Assembly: GCF_000157895.3 (NCBI RefSeq)
Contig: NC_022663.1
Location: forward strand, 620,001-684,000
From: Mycobacterium kansasii ATCC 12478
GTDB taxonomy: Bacteria; Actinomycetota; Actinomycetes; Mycobacteriales; Mycobacteriaceae
Reading direction: 5' to 3'
Length of the DNA: 64,000 nt
The notes beneath the pieces are model-generated. The model ran no database searches and was not told where the DNA came from. It was given only the letters and a program-made list of their open reading frames with translations. Made by a program: the position numbers and the translations under genes. Below, piece after piece: positions 43,624 to 53,153 of the stretch (position 1 is its first letter; each line of letters begins with the position of its first letter).

Positions 43624-43773
43624 GCGCCGATGGTCGCATGCCGGCCGGCCGCCGCCCAACGCGCGGCCGGCAAGGCCGGGCACGCGGCGGCACGCGGCTG
43701 TGAAACGACGCGCGGAAAACGAATTTGTGCCCCGGGTAGAGTTCGACAACTACAAAGCGTCATACTTGCGGAT

Positions 43774-44385
43774 GTGACGAGTGCTGTAGGGACCTCGGGT
43801 ACTGCCATCACGTCGCGCGTGCATTCGCTGAACAGACCGAACATGGTCAGTGTCGGCACCATAGTGTGGCTTTCCAGTGAGTTGATGTTCTTTGCTGGCC
43901 TGTTCGCTATGTACTTCACCGCGCGCGCTCAGTCCGGTGGGAAGTGGCCGCCACCGCCGACCGAGCTCAATCTCTATCAGGCGGTGCCGGTGACGCTGGT
44001 GTTGATCGCGTCGTCGTTCACCTGCCAGATGGGAGTGTTCGCCGCCGAGCGTGGCGACGTGTTCGGGCTGCGCCGTTGGTATGTGATCACATTTCTGATG
44101 GGTCTGTTCTTCATCCTTGGCCAGGCCTACGAGTACTACCACCTGGCCACGCACGGGACGACCATCCCGGGCAGCGCCTACGGCAGCGTGTTCTATCTGG
44201 CCACCGGCTTCCACGGCCTGCACGTGACCGGCGGCTTGATCGCCTTCATCTTCCTGCTGATCCGGACCGGGATGAGCAAGTTCACCCCCGCGCAGGCAAC
44301 CGCCAGCATCGTCGTCTCCTACTACTGGCATTTCGTCGACATCGTGTGGATCGCGCTGTTCACCGTGATCTATTTCATCCGATGA
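43774..44385 (+). CDS. ctaE: Cytochrome aa3 oxidase subunit III CtaE
   Basis: CtaE, 203 aa, a five-helix subunit III of the aa3 terminal oxidase. Signature residues include SSELMFFAGLFAMYF, FILGQAYEYYHL, GFHGLHVTGGL and YYWHFVDIVWIALF. GTG at 43774 gives the family length. CATACT at 43761-43766 lies seven bases before it, which would make the transcript leaderless. It begins the ctaE-qcrC-qcrA-qcrB run, 38 bp ahead of qcrC. Confidence 0.96.
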   Translation: MTSAVGTSGTAITSRVHSLNRPNMVSVGTIVWLSSELMFFAGLFAMYFTARAQSGGKWPPPPTELNLYQAVPVTLVLIASSFTCQMGVFAAERGDVFGLRRWYVITFLMGLFFILGQAYEYYHLATHGTTIPGSAYGSVFYLATGFHGLHVTGGLIAFIFLLIRTGMSKFTPAQATASIVVSYYWHFVDIVWIALFTVIYFIR

Positions 44386-44423
44386 GCCGGCCCCCCCGAA
44401 CAGGTATGAATAGGAGTGCTCAG

Positions 44424-45272
44424 TTGAAAAAACTGGGATTCACCCGATCCGGCGGCAGCGCGCAGCGGAACAGTCGCTCGCGGCGACGCCTCCACCGGCG
44501 GTTGTCGGGCGGGTTGCTGCTGCTGATAGCGCTGACCGTCGCGGGCGGCCTGGCTGCCGTACTGACACCCACCCCACAGGTGGCCGTAGCCGACGAGTCG
44601 TCCTCAGCGCTGCTGCGCACCGGAAAGCAGCTGTTCGACACGTCGTGCGTGTCCTGCCACGGCGCCAACCTGCAGGGCGTGCCCGACCACGGGCCCAGCC
44701 TGATCGGCGTCGGCGAGGCGGCCGTCTACTTCCAGGTCTCGACAGGCCGGATGCCCGCGATGCGGGGTGAGGCTCAGGCGCAGCGCAAGGAGCCGATCTT
44801 CGACGAGGCCCAGATCGACGCGCTCGGTGCCTACGTGCAGGCCAACGGGGGCGGGCCCACCGTGGTCCGCAACCCCGACGGCAGCATCGCCACCAAATCC
44901 CTGCGGGGAGACGACCTGGGGCGCGGGGGCGACTTGTTCCGTCTCAACTGCGCCTCGTGCCACAACTTCACCGGCAAGGGCGGCGCGCTGTCGTCGGGCA
45001 AATACGCGCCCGACCTGGGGCCCGCCAATGAGCAGCAAATCCTCACCGCGATGCTGACCGGGCCGCAGAACATGCCGAAGTTCGACGACCGCCAGCTGTC
45101 CTTCGAAGCCAAGAAGGACATCATCGCCTACGTGCGGACCGTCGCCGAGGAACGGTCGCCGGGTGGCTACGGACTTGGCGGATTCGGACCCGCGCCCGAA
45201 GGCATGGCGATGTGGATCATCGGCATGGTCGCCGCCATCGGGCTGGCACTGTGGATTGGGGCGCGATCATGA
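44424..45272 (+). CDS. qcrC: Cytochrome bcc complex diheme cytochrome c subunit QcrC
   Basis: QcrC, 282 aa. Two c-type heme sites, CVSCH (75-79) and CASCH (176-180), lie in consecutive cytochrome c domains between an N-terminal signal anchor (about 32-50) and a C-terminal membrane helix (MAMWIIGMVAAIGLALWI). It passes electrons from the Rieske centre directly to CuA of the aa3 oxidase in the bcc-aa3 supercomplex. TTG at 44424 has AGGAGT seven bases ahead; an ATG at 44406 has poorer spacing. Confidence 0.96.
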   Translation: MKKLGFTRSGGSAQRNSRSRRRLHRRLSGGLLLLIALTVAGGLAAVLTPTPQVAVADESSSALLRTGKQLFDTSCVSCHGANLQGVPDHGPSLIGVGEAAVYFQVSTGRMPAMRGEAQAQRKEPIFDEAQIDALGAYVQANGGGPTVVRNPDGSIATKSLRGDDLGRGGDLFRLNCASCHNFTGKGGALSSGKYAPDLGPANEQQILTAMLTGPQNMPKFDDRQLSFEAKKDIIAYVRTVAEERSPGGYGLGGFGPAPEGMAMWIIGMVAAIGLALWIGARS

Positions 45273-46510
45273 GCGACGGCTCTCCCGTGAGCGGCGACGC
45301 CAAGACCGACGGCGGCTCGGACACCGGCTCTGACACCGACAAGGCGCCCGCCGCAGCCCATGAGCCGGACGAGGCTGCGCTGGCCGCGATGTCGCAGCAG
45401 GAACTGCTCGACCTCGGCGGCAAGCTCGACGGTGTCCAGATCGCCTACAAGGAACCCCGCTGGCCGGTCGAGGGCACCAAGGCCGAGAAACGCGCCGAGC
45501 GCGGAGTGGCGGTCTGGCTTTTGCTGGGCGGTGCATTCGGACTCGCTCTGCTGCTGGTTTTCCTCTTCTGGCCGTGGCAGTACAAAGCCAGCGGAGAGTC
45601 GGGAAGCTTCCTGTACTCGCTTGCCACCCCGCTGTACGGACTGACCTTCGGGCTGTCCATCCTGGCAATCGCGATCGGGGCGGTGCTGTTCCAGAAACGC
45701 TTTATCCCGGAAGAGATCACGATCCAGGACCGGCACGACGGCGCGTCTCGCGAGATCGACCGCAAGACGGTGGTGGCCAATCTGACCGACGCCTTCGAGA
45801 GTTCGACCATCCGGCGCCGCAAACTCGTCGGGCTGTCCTTGGGCATGGGATTGGGCGCGTTCGGGCTCGGCACCCTGGTCGCGTTTGCCGGCGGCCTCAT
45901 CAAGAACCCGTGGAAGCCGGTCGTCCCCACCGCCGAGGGCATGAAGGCCGAGCTATGGACCTCCGGCTGGACCCCGCGCTACAAGGGAGAGACGATCTAT
46001 CTGGCGCGGGCCACCGGTTTGCACGATGGGCCACCGTTTATCAAACTGCGCCCCGAGGATATGGACGCCGGCGGCATGGAGACGGTGTTCCCGTGGCGGG
46101 AATCCGATGGTGATGGCACCACCGTGGAATCCCACGAGAAGTTGCAGGCCATCGCGATGGGAATTCGCAATCCGGTGATGCTCATCCGCATCAAGCCAAG
46201 CGATTTGGGCAAAATGGTCAAACGTCAAGGCCAGGAGAGCTTCAACTTCGGCGAGTTCTTCGCCTACACCAAGGTCTGCTCGCACTTGGGTTGCCCGGCA
46301 TCACTGTACGAACAGCAGACCTACCGAATCCTGTGCCCGTGTCACCAGTCGCAGTTCGACGCGCTGCACTTCGCCAAGCCGATATTCGGCCCGGCTGCCC
46401 GCGCGTTGGCGCAACTGCCCATCACTATCGACTCCAACGGATATTTCGTCGCCAACGGCGATTTCGTCGAGCCCGTCGGACCGGCATTCTGGGAGCGCAC
46501 AACATCATGA
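45269..46510 (+). CDS. qcrA: Rieske iron-sulfur subunit QcrA
   Basis: QcrA, 413 aa, the mycobacterial form with three membrane helices (about 77-99, 113-135, 190-212) rather than one. The [2Fe-2S] ligands are C337/H339 (CSHLGC) and C356/H359 (CPCH), with the disulfide cysteines C342 and C358. It takes an electron from menaquinol and hands it to QcrC. ATG overlaps the qcrC stop by 4 bp. Confidence 0.97.
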   Translation: MSDGSPVSGDAKTDGGSDTGSDTDKAPAAAHEPDEAALAAMSQQELLDLGGKLDGVQIAYKEPRWPVEGTKAEKRAERGVAVWLLLGGAFGLALLLVFLFWPWQYKASGESGSFLYSLATPLYGLTFGLSILAIAIGAVLFQKRFIPEEITIQDRHDGASREIDRKTVVANLTDAFESSTIRRRKLVGLSLGMGLGAFGLGTLVAFAGGLIKNPWKPVVPTAEGMKAELWTSGWTPRYKGETIYLARATGLHDGPPFIKLRPEDMDAGGMETVFPWRESDGDGTTVESHEKLQAIAMGIRNPVMLIRIKPSDLGKMVKRQGQESFNFGEFFAYTKVCSHLGCPASLYEQQTYRILCPCHQSQFDALHFAKPIFGPAARALAQLPITIDSNGYFVANGDFVEPVGPAFWERTTS

Positions 46511-48165
46511 GTCCAAATCTCCGTCCTCCGAAAATCGGTGATGTGCTGGCCCGTCAAGCCGAGGACGTCGACACCCGGTATCACCCTTCGGCCGCGCTGC
46601 GCCGACAGCTGAACAAGGTCTTCCCGACCCACTGGTCGTTCCTGCTCGGCGAGATCGCGCTGTACAGCTTTATCGTCCTACTTATCACCGGCGTGTACCT
46701 GACGCTGTTCTTCGACCCGTCGATGACCGAGGTCACCTACAACGGCGTCTATCAACCATTGCGCGGCGTCGAGATGTCGCGCGCCTATGAAACGGCACTG
46801 GACATCTCGTTCGAAGTCCGGGGCGGGTTGTTTGTCCGCCAGATCCACCACTGGGCCGCATTGATGTTCGCCGCGGCGATCATGGTGCACCTGGCCCGGA
46901 TTTTCTTCACCGGGGCCTTCCGGCGGCCGCGCGAGGCCAACTGGGTCATCGGGTCGCTGCTGCTGATCCTAGCGATGTTCGAGGGCTACTTCGGCTACTC
47001 CCTGCCCGACGACCTGCTGTCGGGTATCGGTCTGCGGGCCGCGCTTTCGTCGATCACGCTCGGCATGCCGGTGATCGGCACTTGGTTGCACTGGGCGCTG
47101 TTCGGCGGCGATTTCCCGGGCACCATCCTGATTCCCAGGCTCTATGCGCTGCACATTCTGCTGCTGCCCGGAATCATCCTGGCGCTGATCGGTTTGCACC
47201 TGGCACTGGTGTGGTTCCAGAAGCACACCCAGTTCCCGGGCCCCGGCCGGACCGAGCACAACGTCATCGGTGTGCGGGTCATGCCGGTGTTCGCGTTCAA
47301 GTCCGGCGCGTTTTTCGCCGCGATCGTCGGCGTGCTGGGCCTGATGGGTGGCCTGCTGCAGATCAACCCGATCTGGAATCTCGGTCCCTACAAGCCGTCA
47401 CAGGTGTCGGCCGGCTCCCAGCCCGACTTCTACATGATGTGGACCGAAGGGCTGGCCCGTATCTGGCCGCCGTGGGAGTTCTACTTCTGGCACCACACCA
47501 TTCCCGCGGCGGTGTGGGTGGCGCTGATCATGGGCCTGATCTTTGTGCTGCTGATCGTCTACCCGTTCCTGGAGAAGCGGTTCACCGGCGACTACGCGCA
47601 TCACAACCTGCTGCAGCGGCCACGGGACGCCCCGGTGCGGACCGCGGTCGGCGCGATGGCGATCGCCTTCTACATGGTGCTCACCCTGGCCGCCATGAAC
47701 GACATCATCGCGTTCAAGTTCCACATCTCGCTCAACGCGACGACCTGGATCGGCCGCATCGGCATGGTGGTGCTGCCACCGTTCGTATACTTCCTCAGCT
47801 ACCGGTGGTCCATCGGACTGCAGCGCAGTGACCGGTCGGTGCTCGAGCACGGCGTCGAGACCGGCATCATCAAGCGGCTGCCGCACGGGGCCTACATCGA
47901 GCTGCACCAGCCGCTCGGTCCGGTCGACGACCACGGACATCCGCTACCGCTGGAGTACCAGGGCGCTGCTGTTCCCAAGCGAATGAACAAGCTGGGCTCG
48001 GCCGGCGCGCCGGGTAGTGGCAGCTTCTTGTCCGCCGATCCGGGATCAGAGGACGCGGCGTTGCGGGAGGCCGGTCATGCCGCCGAGCAACGTGCGCTGA
48101 CCGCGCTACGCGAATACCAGGACAGCATCGCCGGCTCGCCCAACGACGAGCACGGCCAGCACTAG
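46507..48165 (+). CDS. qcrB: Cytochrome b subunit QcrB
   Basis: QcrB, 552 aa, with eight to nine membrane helices. Heme-binding His residues lie in RQIHHWAALMF and the later ALHILLLPGII/GLHLAL segments; WPPWEFYFW is the mycobacterial form of the PEWY Qo motif. It oxidises menaquinol and is the target of telacebec (Q203), which binds near this Qo site. The long C-terminal cytoplasmic extension (about 110 residues) is typical of actinobacteria. ATG overlaps the qcrA stop by 4 bp. Confidence 0.97.
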   Translation: MSPNLRPPKIGDVLARQAEDVDTRYHPSAALRRQLNKVFPTHWSFLLGEIALYSFIVLLITGVYLTLFFDPSMTEVTYNGVYQPLRGVEMSRAYETALDISFEVRGGLFVRQIHHWAALMFAAAIMVHLARIFFTGAFRRPREANWVIGSLLLILAMFEGYFGYSLPDDLLSGIGLRAALSSITLGMPVIGTWLHWALFGGDFPGTILIPRLYALHILLLPGIILALIGLHLALVWFQKHTQFPGPGRTEHNVIGVRVMPVFAFKSGAFFAAIVGVLGLMGGLLQINPIWNLGPYKPSQVSAGSQPDFYMMWTEGLARIWPPWEFYFWHHTIPAAVWVALIMGLIFVLLIVYPFLEKRFTGDYAHHNLLQRPRDAPVRTAVGAMAIAFYMVLTLAAMNDIIAFKFHISLNATTWIGRIGMVVLPPFVYFLSYRWSIGLQRSDRSVLEHGVETGIIKRLPHGAYIELHQPLGPVDDHGHPLPLEYQGAAVPKRMNKLGSAGAPGSGSFLSADPGSEDAALREAGHAAEQRALTALREYQDSIAGSPNDEHGQH

Positions 48166-48291
48166 CCGGCGGGAGGCCCGGTTCCTCGGTGGGTCGGACA
48201 GATCCCATCAAGGAACGGGGCTATCAGCGCCACAGCTGGCGCCGAGGCGGAGCGTGCAGCGTCGGTAGGTGCCCGCCCTCGTTGGTCCGTG

Positions 48292-49956
48292 TCAGTCGGT
48301 GTTCTCTCGACCGCCCGCCGGGTCGTCATCGACGGTGAGCAGCTCGTGCAGCGTGTGGGATGTCGTGTGGGCCGCGGCCGAGAACGGCTCGAGGACAACG
48401 TCTACGCCGGCGGCCCGCAGTTGCTCGGCGTCGTGCTGGGTGTGGGCCGTCAACGCTATGGTGCCCCCGAATCGATGGTGGCGAAGGCTATGCAGCAGCG
48501 CCAGATTCGTCTGCAGGACCGGAATGGCGCTGATCACGTACCTTGCCCGATCCAGCGGTAAGGCTTCGAGGAAATGAATGTCCTCGGCGCTACCGAACAC
48601 CGCCGTGACACCCTTGCGGTCATGAGTCTTGACCCCATGCGGATCGAAATCGACTCCGAGCACCCGATGACCGACGCTGCTGAGCCGTTCGGCCAGGTGA
48701 CCGCCGAACCGTCCCAGCCCAAACAAGATAACGTCGAAATCGTCTTCGGCACTTTGACTTTCGGGTTCACGGATCGCGCTCCGCTCGAACAGCGAAAGCC
48801 ACCGCTTCAACCGCCGGTAGAGCTGATGTGAGTACACGATCATGTACGTCGAGGCGCCGATGGTGATCAGGCCGACGACGGTGATCAGACTGACGGTCGC
48901 GTTCGTGATGTGGCCCAGGCTCAGCCCCAAAGTTGCGAGTATGAGCGAGAACTCCGATATCTGGGCGACGGTCAGCCCGGCGAGAAAGCCCACCCGCACG
49001 GGGTAGCGCAATGCAGCCATGATCGCGATCACGATCAACGGATTTCCGACCAGCACGAACGCCGAGAACACCAGGGCCTCAGTGAATTGCTGTGCGGTAT
49101 CGGTGAATTCGAGGCGAGCACCAAGGTCGAGAAAGAAAAACAGCAGCAGGAAGTCCCGTAGGCTGACCAGCCGGGCGCCCAGCGCGTCACGAAACGGCGT
49201 GCCCGCTATGGACACTCCGGCGAGAAACGCGCCGACTTCGGAGCTGAATCCGAGCCACTCACTCAACGCCGCCACTGATACCGCATAGGACACTCCGAAA
49301 AGCACCAGGAGTTCTTGGGAGCGGGCGATCTGCGGCAGCAGCCACGGCAGGATATACCGCATGAGCAGCCAGGTTCCGACGAGCAGTCCGGCGCCTTTCA
49401 GTAGTACTGCCATGATCGCCAGCCCGAAGTTGTCTCCGGCGTTTTGCCCGAACGCGGTGAGGGCGATCATCACCAGTACGACGATGATGTCTTGGACGAT
49501 GAGGAAGCCGACCGCTATCCGCCCGTGCAGCTGGTCAAGTTCGCGCTTGTCCGACAACAGCTTCACGATGATGATCGTGGACGAAAAGGTAAGGGCCACA
49601 GCAATATAGATCGCAGTCACACTGTCCATGCCGAAGGCCAGGGCAATCAGATATCCGATGACGGAGGTGAAGATCACCTGTCCGAGGCCGGTGGCCACCG
49701 CTACGGGCCCGGTGCCGCGGACCATATGCAGATCGAGCCGCAGGCCAACCAGGAACAACAGGATCGCTATGCCCAGTCGGGCCAACAGTTCGATGGTGCC
49801 GCCTGCCGACACCCAGCCGGTACCTATCGGGCCGACCGCGATGCCCACCACGATGAATGCGACGATCAGCGGCTGGCGCAACCGGGTGGCGAGCAGACCG
49901 GCCGCCGTGGCGATAGCCAGGATGATCGCGATGGTCGGGAACGGGTGCAGGTCCAA
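48292..49956 (-). CDS. CPA2 cation/proton antiporter with TrkA-N domain (KefB-like)
   Basis: A 554-aa Kef-type transporter. About twelve to thirteen membrane segments (residues 8-385) make the Na+/H+ exchanger domain, with the paired FLVGLRLDLHM and ALTFSSTIIIVKLLSDKRE blocks of the KefB family. The cytoplasmic C-terminus has a Rossmann RCK/TrkA-N domain (VILFGLGRFGGHLAERL, LGVDFDP) that would bind NAD(H) and gate transport. It likely exports K+ (or Na+) for H+. TTG at 49956 starts two bases after the Usp stop, so they are one operon. This pair is absent beside qcrB in H37Rv as I recall. Confidence 0.88.
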   Translation of the reverse strand: MDLHPFPTIAIILAIATAAGLLATRLRQPLIVAFIVVGIAVGPIGTGWVSAGGTIELLARLGIAILLFLVGLRLDLHMVRGTGPVAVATGLGQVIFTSVIGYLIALAFGMDSVTAIYIAVALTFSSTIIIVKLLSDKRELDQLHGRIAVGFLIVQDIIVVLVMIALTAFGQNAGDNFGLAIMAVLLKGAGLLVGTWLLMRYILPWLLPQIARSQELLVLFGVSYAVSVAALSEWLGFSSEVGAFLAGVSIAGTPFRDALGARLVSLRDFLLLFFFLDLGARLEFTDTAQQFTEALVFSAFVLVGNPLIVIAIMAALRYPVRVGFLAGLTVAQISEFSLILATLGLSLGHITNATVSLITVVGLITIGASTYMIVYSHQLYRRLKRWLSLFERSAIREPESQSAEDDFDVILFGLGRFGGHLAERLSSVGHRVLGVDFDPHGVKTHDRKGVTAVFGSAEDIHFLEALPLDRARYVISAIPVLQTNLALLHSLRHHRFGGTIALTAHTQHDAEQLRAAGVDVVLEPFSAAAHTTSHTLHELLTVDDDPAGGRENTD

Positions 49957-49958
49957 CG

Positions 49959-50807
49959 TCAGGCCTCGGCCGCCGGTACGACGAGCACGTCGGCCCGAGT
50001 CTGACGCATCACGTGCTGAGCGACGCTGCCGAGAACCGCATACGACATCGGCGAACGCGCACCAGTTCCGACAACGACCAAGTCGGCGGCCCAGGACCGG
50101 CACAGTTCCAGTACCCGAGTCCGCGGGTGTCCCGACGTGATCTTGACCTGACTCGGGCGCGGGTTCAGTGTTTCGGTCAACTGCGCGATGTGTTCTCGGG
50201 CCTGCCGGGTTGAAGTTCGGCGCAGCGTTTCGATTTGGTCGTCACCGACACCGTACATCCGCATCAGGTTCTCGCCGACAACAGTGCAGACGTGCACGAG
50301 GTAATGGTCTGCGGTCGGCGTCATGCGAGTTGCCAACCGCGCGCTGTCGGCCGCCGGCGGGGACATATCGACGGCCAGGATGACCGTGCGGTACGCCGCC
50401 GTGGTGGGTTGTTTGACCAGCAAGACGGGAGCCGGAGTCATCCGCACCAGGTTCTCGGCGGTACTGCCGAGTAAAACGTCGGTCGGCCAGTCCGCGCCGT
50501 GCGCACCGACGACCACCAGGTCGACCTCGCGTTCGGCTGCCTCGGCGGCGATTTCGCCGGCAGCCGGTCCGCGGCGGATCGCGATGTCTACCGGGGCGGA
50601 ATCAAGGTATTCGACGAGATGTGCTTCCACAGTGCGGCGTGCCGGATCGGCCATGTCGGCAACAATTTCGGCCGGCACCACGTGCAGTACGGTCAGCCGC
50701 GCACCGTGCTCGTGCGCAAGTTGTGCGGCTCGGATCAACGCCAGGCCAGCCCGTGGCGATAAGTCGGTCGCGACCAGTACGTGCCCGGGCGGCACGGCAA
50801 CAGCCAT
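49959..50807 (-). CDS. Universal stress protein, two Usp domains
   Basis: A 282-aa tandem UspA protein. Each half carries the ATP-binding G-2x-G-9x-G(S) motif: VVGAHGADWPTDVLLGSTAE in the first and VVGTGARSPMSYAVLGSVAQ in the second. Such proteins bind ATP and adjust growth or transport under stress. ATG at 50807 has AGGAGG at proper distance. It leads the operon with the antiporter, so it may be a cytosolic regulator of that transporter. No DosR box was found in the 155 bp upstream, which hold nothing else obvious. Confidence 0.92.
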   Translation of the reverse strand: MAVAVPPGHVLVATDLSPRAGLALIRAAQLAHEHGARLTVLHVVPAEIVADMADPARRTVEAHLVEYLDSAPVDIAIRRGPAAGEIAAEAAEREVDLVVVGAHGADWPTDVLLGSTAENLVRMTPAPVLLVKQPTTAAYRTVILAVDMSPPAADSARLATRMTPTADHYLVHVCTVVGENLMRMYGVGDDQIETLRRTSTRQAREHIAQLTETLNPRPSQVKITSGHPRTRVLELCRSWAADLVVVGTGARSPMSYAVLGSVAQHVMRQTRADVLVVPAAEA

Positions 50808-50962
50808 TCGATGTCCTCCTGTCGCCGAGTCTATTTGCCGAGCGGCTGACAACGACGGCGATGCCGGAGTCCGCGAACATCATTCGACGTATGGGCTCCA
50901 GCGGCAACACGAATCACACATGGCCTCTTCCGCGTTGGCCAGCACAGCGTTGAGCCACCTCG

Positions 50963-51604
50963 CTATTGCGCGTCAACGACCCGGCGCAGCTGCCGGACGT
51001 GGTACCACTCGATCGCCGGCATCCCCGCGGTGATAACCGCTGCCGCCCCGTAGCTGACCCATGATGCGCCGTCGTGGCCGACGGCCATCAGATACGTTGC
51101 CAACGCCGCACCGATCAAGGCGGTGCCGATGGCACCGGTCAGCGCGACGGTTCCCCGCAACCAGATGCGATCCACCGCTTCACCGGACCGCTCGGCGGCC
51201 GCCTCGAATGCCCGGGCTTGGTCTCGGCGGGTCGAGCCGCCGACCGTGCGCACCGCAGATTTCCCCGGCGCGGCCGGCGGTCGGCCGAGCGCACGTGGCG
51301 GCGTCGGCCTCGCCGCCGACTCGGCAACCGACATGCGGCGAGCCCGCAACAGCACCGGAATCGCCCCCGCAATGATCAACGCGGAGATGATGATGACGGT
51401 GTACAGCACCCAGGTGGTGTGCGAGTCCCTCGGCACCTTGTGAAAGCCGCGTCCGAGGTCGGCCAGCGCGACCGCCGCGGCCACGCTGACGCCGACCAGC
51501 ACCAGCCAGACCGCCGCACACGCGCCGATCAGGATGCGGTCGACGACGGCTGGAGCCACGATGCCGTCCGGCCCGCGCCGGTATGCGGAGTATCTGCCGA
51601 GCAT
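50963..51604 (-). CDS. DUF2561 membrane protein (Rv2197c-type)
   Basis: A 213-aa protein with two pairs of membrane segments (about 24-48 and 68-86; 147-170 and 178-196), separated by a basic cytoplasmic loop rich in Arg, Pro and Ala. It matches the mycobacterial DUF2561 family found next to mmpS3; no function is known. The ATG overlaps the mmpS3 stop (TGATG), so it is probably translated with it. Confidence 0.85.
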   Translation of the reverse strand: MLGRYSAYRRGPDGIVAPAVVDRILIGACAAVWLVLVGVSVAAAVALADLGRGFHKVPRDSHTTWVLYTVIIISALIIAGAIPVLLRARRMSVAESAARPTPPRALGRPPAAPGKSAVRTVGGSTRRDQARAFEAAAERSGEAVDRIWLRGTVALTGAIGTALIGAALATYLMAVGHDGASWVSYGAAAVITAGMPAIEWYHVRQLRRVVDAQ

Positions 51605-52539
51605 CAGCAGCTCGTTTGCGGTGCGTCGTTGTTGTTCGATGACAGCACCGTCCCGTCACTCGTGGTGATTGAGCAGTTGAGTTTGCTGACCCGGAAAAGA
51701 CTAGACGCCTCCACCGAGCCCACATCAGATTGTGAGATCGGTGTGACGGTCATCGACCATGGAATGTAGACGTTGTGCTGCGTTCGTCGGCGCCCCGAAG
51801 CGTCGACGTAGGTCACCGAGATGATGTCGCCGGGCGCCTTGGTGCCGGTAACCGAATAGGTGACTTGTCGCGGACCAGCCAGGGTGGTGGTGGTTGTAGG
51901 CGGTGGCGCCGCCGCCGTCGTCGTCGCCGGAGGCGGTGCCGCCGTGGTCGGCGCTGGTGGCGGGGGCGGAGGCGTCACGGTCACGGTCTGCGTCTCCGTC
52001 GCTGTCGGGATCTCGGTGGTGGGCGGTGGTGGTGGCGGAGGTGGTGGCGGCGGTGGCTGGGTCGTCGTTATCTCGTCCTGTATCGGTGGCGCCGACGAGG
52101 AGGTAGTTGCCGGGTTGGCCAGTCTTTGGGATCCGGTGCGGGTGACGAGCAGCGACACCGAAACCACCAGGGCGATGGCGGCCAGTATGGCTGCCACGCC
52201 GACCACCCATGGCCAGCGCGGGGCGCCATGTTCGTCGTCGGCGTCCGATGCGTCGTCGTAGTTGTCGTAGTCGTAAAGACTGAGATCGGCCGGCAGATAC
52301 GGCCCGCTGATGAATTGCTCGGACTCTGGCGCCGAGTACGCACGCGAGTAGGCTTCGCTCTCCCCCGTGGGATATGCCGCGTCGAAGTGGCCACTATCGT
52401 CAAGCGGTTGCAGTGCTCCACCCTCGGCACCGGCTGCCAGCTCATCACCGGTGTCGCTCAAGGCTTCCAGTTCGGCGCTGGAATCGCCGGCGGAATCGGG
52501 TTCTTCAGGTTCCCGTCCGGGCGGATTCGGCCCGCTCAT
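51604..52539 (-). CDS. mmpS3: MmpS family membrane protein MmpS3
   Basis: MmpS3, 311 aa. An acidic cytoplasmic N-terminus of about 108 residues, one membrane helix (110-133), a Thr/Pro-rich extracytoplasmic linker containing twelve consecutive prolines, and the C-terminal beta-sandwich MmpS domain (QVTYSVTGTKAPGDIISVTYVDASG) with two Cys (NCSITT, QTSC) that may form a disulfide. Most MmpS proteins partner MmpL transporters, but no mmpL is nearby. The poly-Pro/Thr linker is a low-complexity stretch and may vary in length. Confidence 0.93.
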   Translation of the reverse strand: MSGPNPPGREPEEPDSAGDSSAELEALSDTGDELAAGAEGGALQPLDDSGHFDAAYPTGESEAYSRAYSAPESEQFISGPYLPADLSLYDYDNYDDASDADDEHGAPRWPWVVGVAAILAAIALVVSVSLLVTRTGSQRLANPATTSSSAPPIQDEITTTQPPPPPPPPPPPPTTEIPTATETQTVTVTPPPPPPAPTTAAPPPATTTAAAPPPTTTTTLAGPRQVTYSVTGTKAPGDIISVTYVDASGRRRTQHNVYIPWSMTVTPISQSDVGSVEASSLFRVSKLNCSITTSDGTVLSSNNNDAPQTSC

Positions 52540-52722
52540 GTTTGCCTACCCTGTCCAAACTGCCTCACCAGAGCGCGGGGCTCCGCGGCTGCATGTGCGC
52601 GCGTGCGCTCGGTGGATTCTCACTGTGTATCGCAAACCCTACCCAACCGGGCGGGGCACAGAAGTCGCGGCTAACTGGCCGCCGATCAACTGATGCCCTG
52701 ATTGTGACCTTTCCGGCTGTGA

Positions 52723-53142
52723 TCAGTGCTTCTCGGGTCCGACGTAGTACTCGAAGACCAGTCCGGCCGCCGAAGCCAGGACGAATACCACGCCGGCAAC
52801 GATGAGCCAGGGCAGCCATAGCGCGACACCCGTCGCCGCCACCGAACCGGACAACGCGACCAGGATCGGCCACCAGCTGTGCGGGCTGAAGAACCCCAAT
52901 TCCCCTGCGCCATCGCTAATTTCGGCACCCTCGTAGTCCTCGGGCCGGGTGTCCAGCCGGCGGGCCACAAATCGGAAGAACGTGGCGACGATCAACGCCA
53001 TGCCGCCTGTCAGTGCCAGCGCAGTTGTGCCGGCCCACTCGACCCCACCGGTGGCGAACATCGAAGTCAGCACACCGTAGAGCACCGCACACAACACGAA
53101 GAACGCGGCGACGAACTCGAAAAGCCTGGCTTCGATATGCAT
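52723..53142 (-). CDS. ctaF: Cytochrome c oxidase subunit IV CtaF
   Basis: CtaF, 139 aa, the actinobacterial four-helix subunit IV of the aa3 oxidase. Hydrophobic segments fall at about 8-26, 36-58, 89-105 and 110-130; GELGFFSPHSWWPI is the typical loop. It follows ctaC by 11 bp on the same strand and belongs to the bcc-aa3 supercomplex. Length agrees with Rv2199c. Confidence 0.95.
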   Translation of the reverse strand: MHIEARLFEFVAAFFVLCAVLYGVLTSMFATGGVEWAGTTALALTGGMALIVATFFRFVARRLDTRPEDYEGAEISDGAGELGFFSPHSWWPILVALSGSVAATGVALWLPWLIVAGVVFVLASAAGLVFEYYVGPEKH

Positions 53143-53153
53143 TGTCCAGTGTC

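Noticed and set aside
48166..48291. Terminator between qcrB and the antiporter gene
   Set aside because: Only a 6-bp GCGCCA/TGGCGC inverted repeat with a 4-base loop and no U-tract was seen, too weak to list.
50808..50962. Possible DosR box upstream of the Usp gene
   Set aside because: I looked for the GGGACT/AGTCCC palindrome and did not find it; only a weak TAGACT -10-like hexamer is present.
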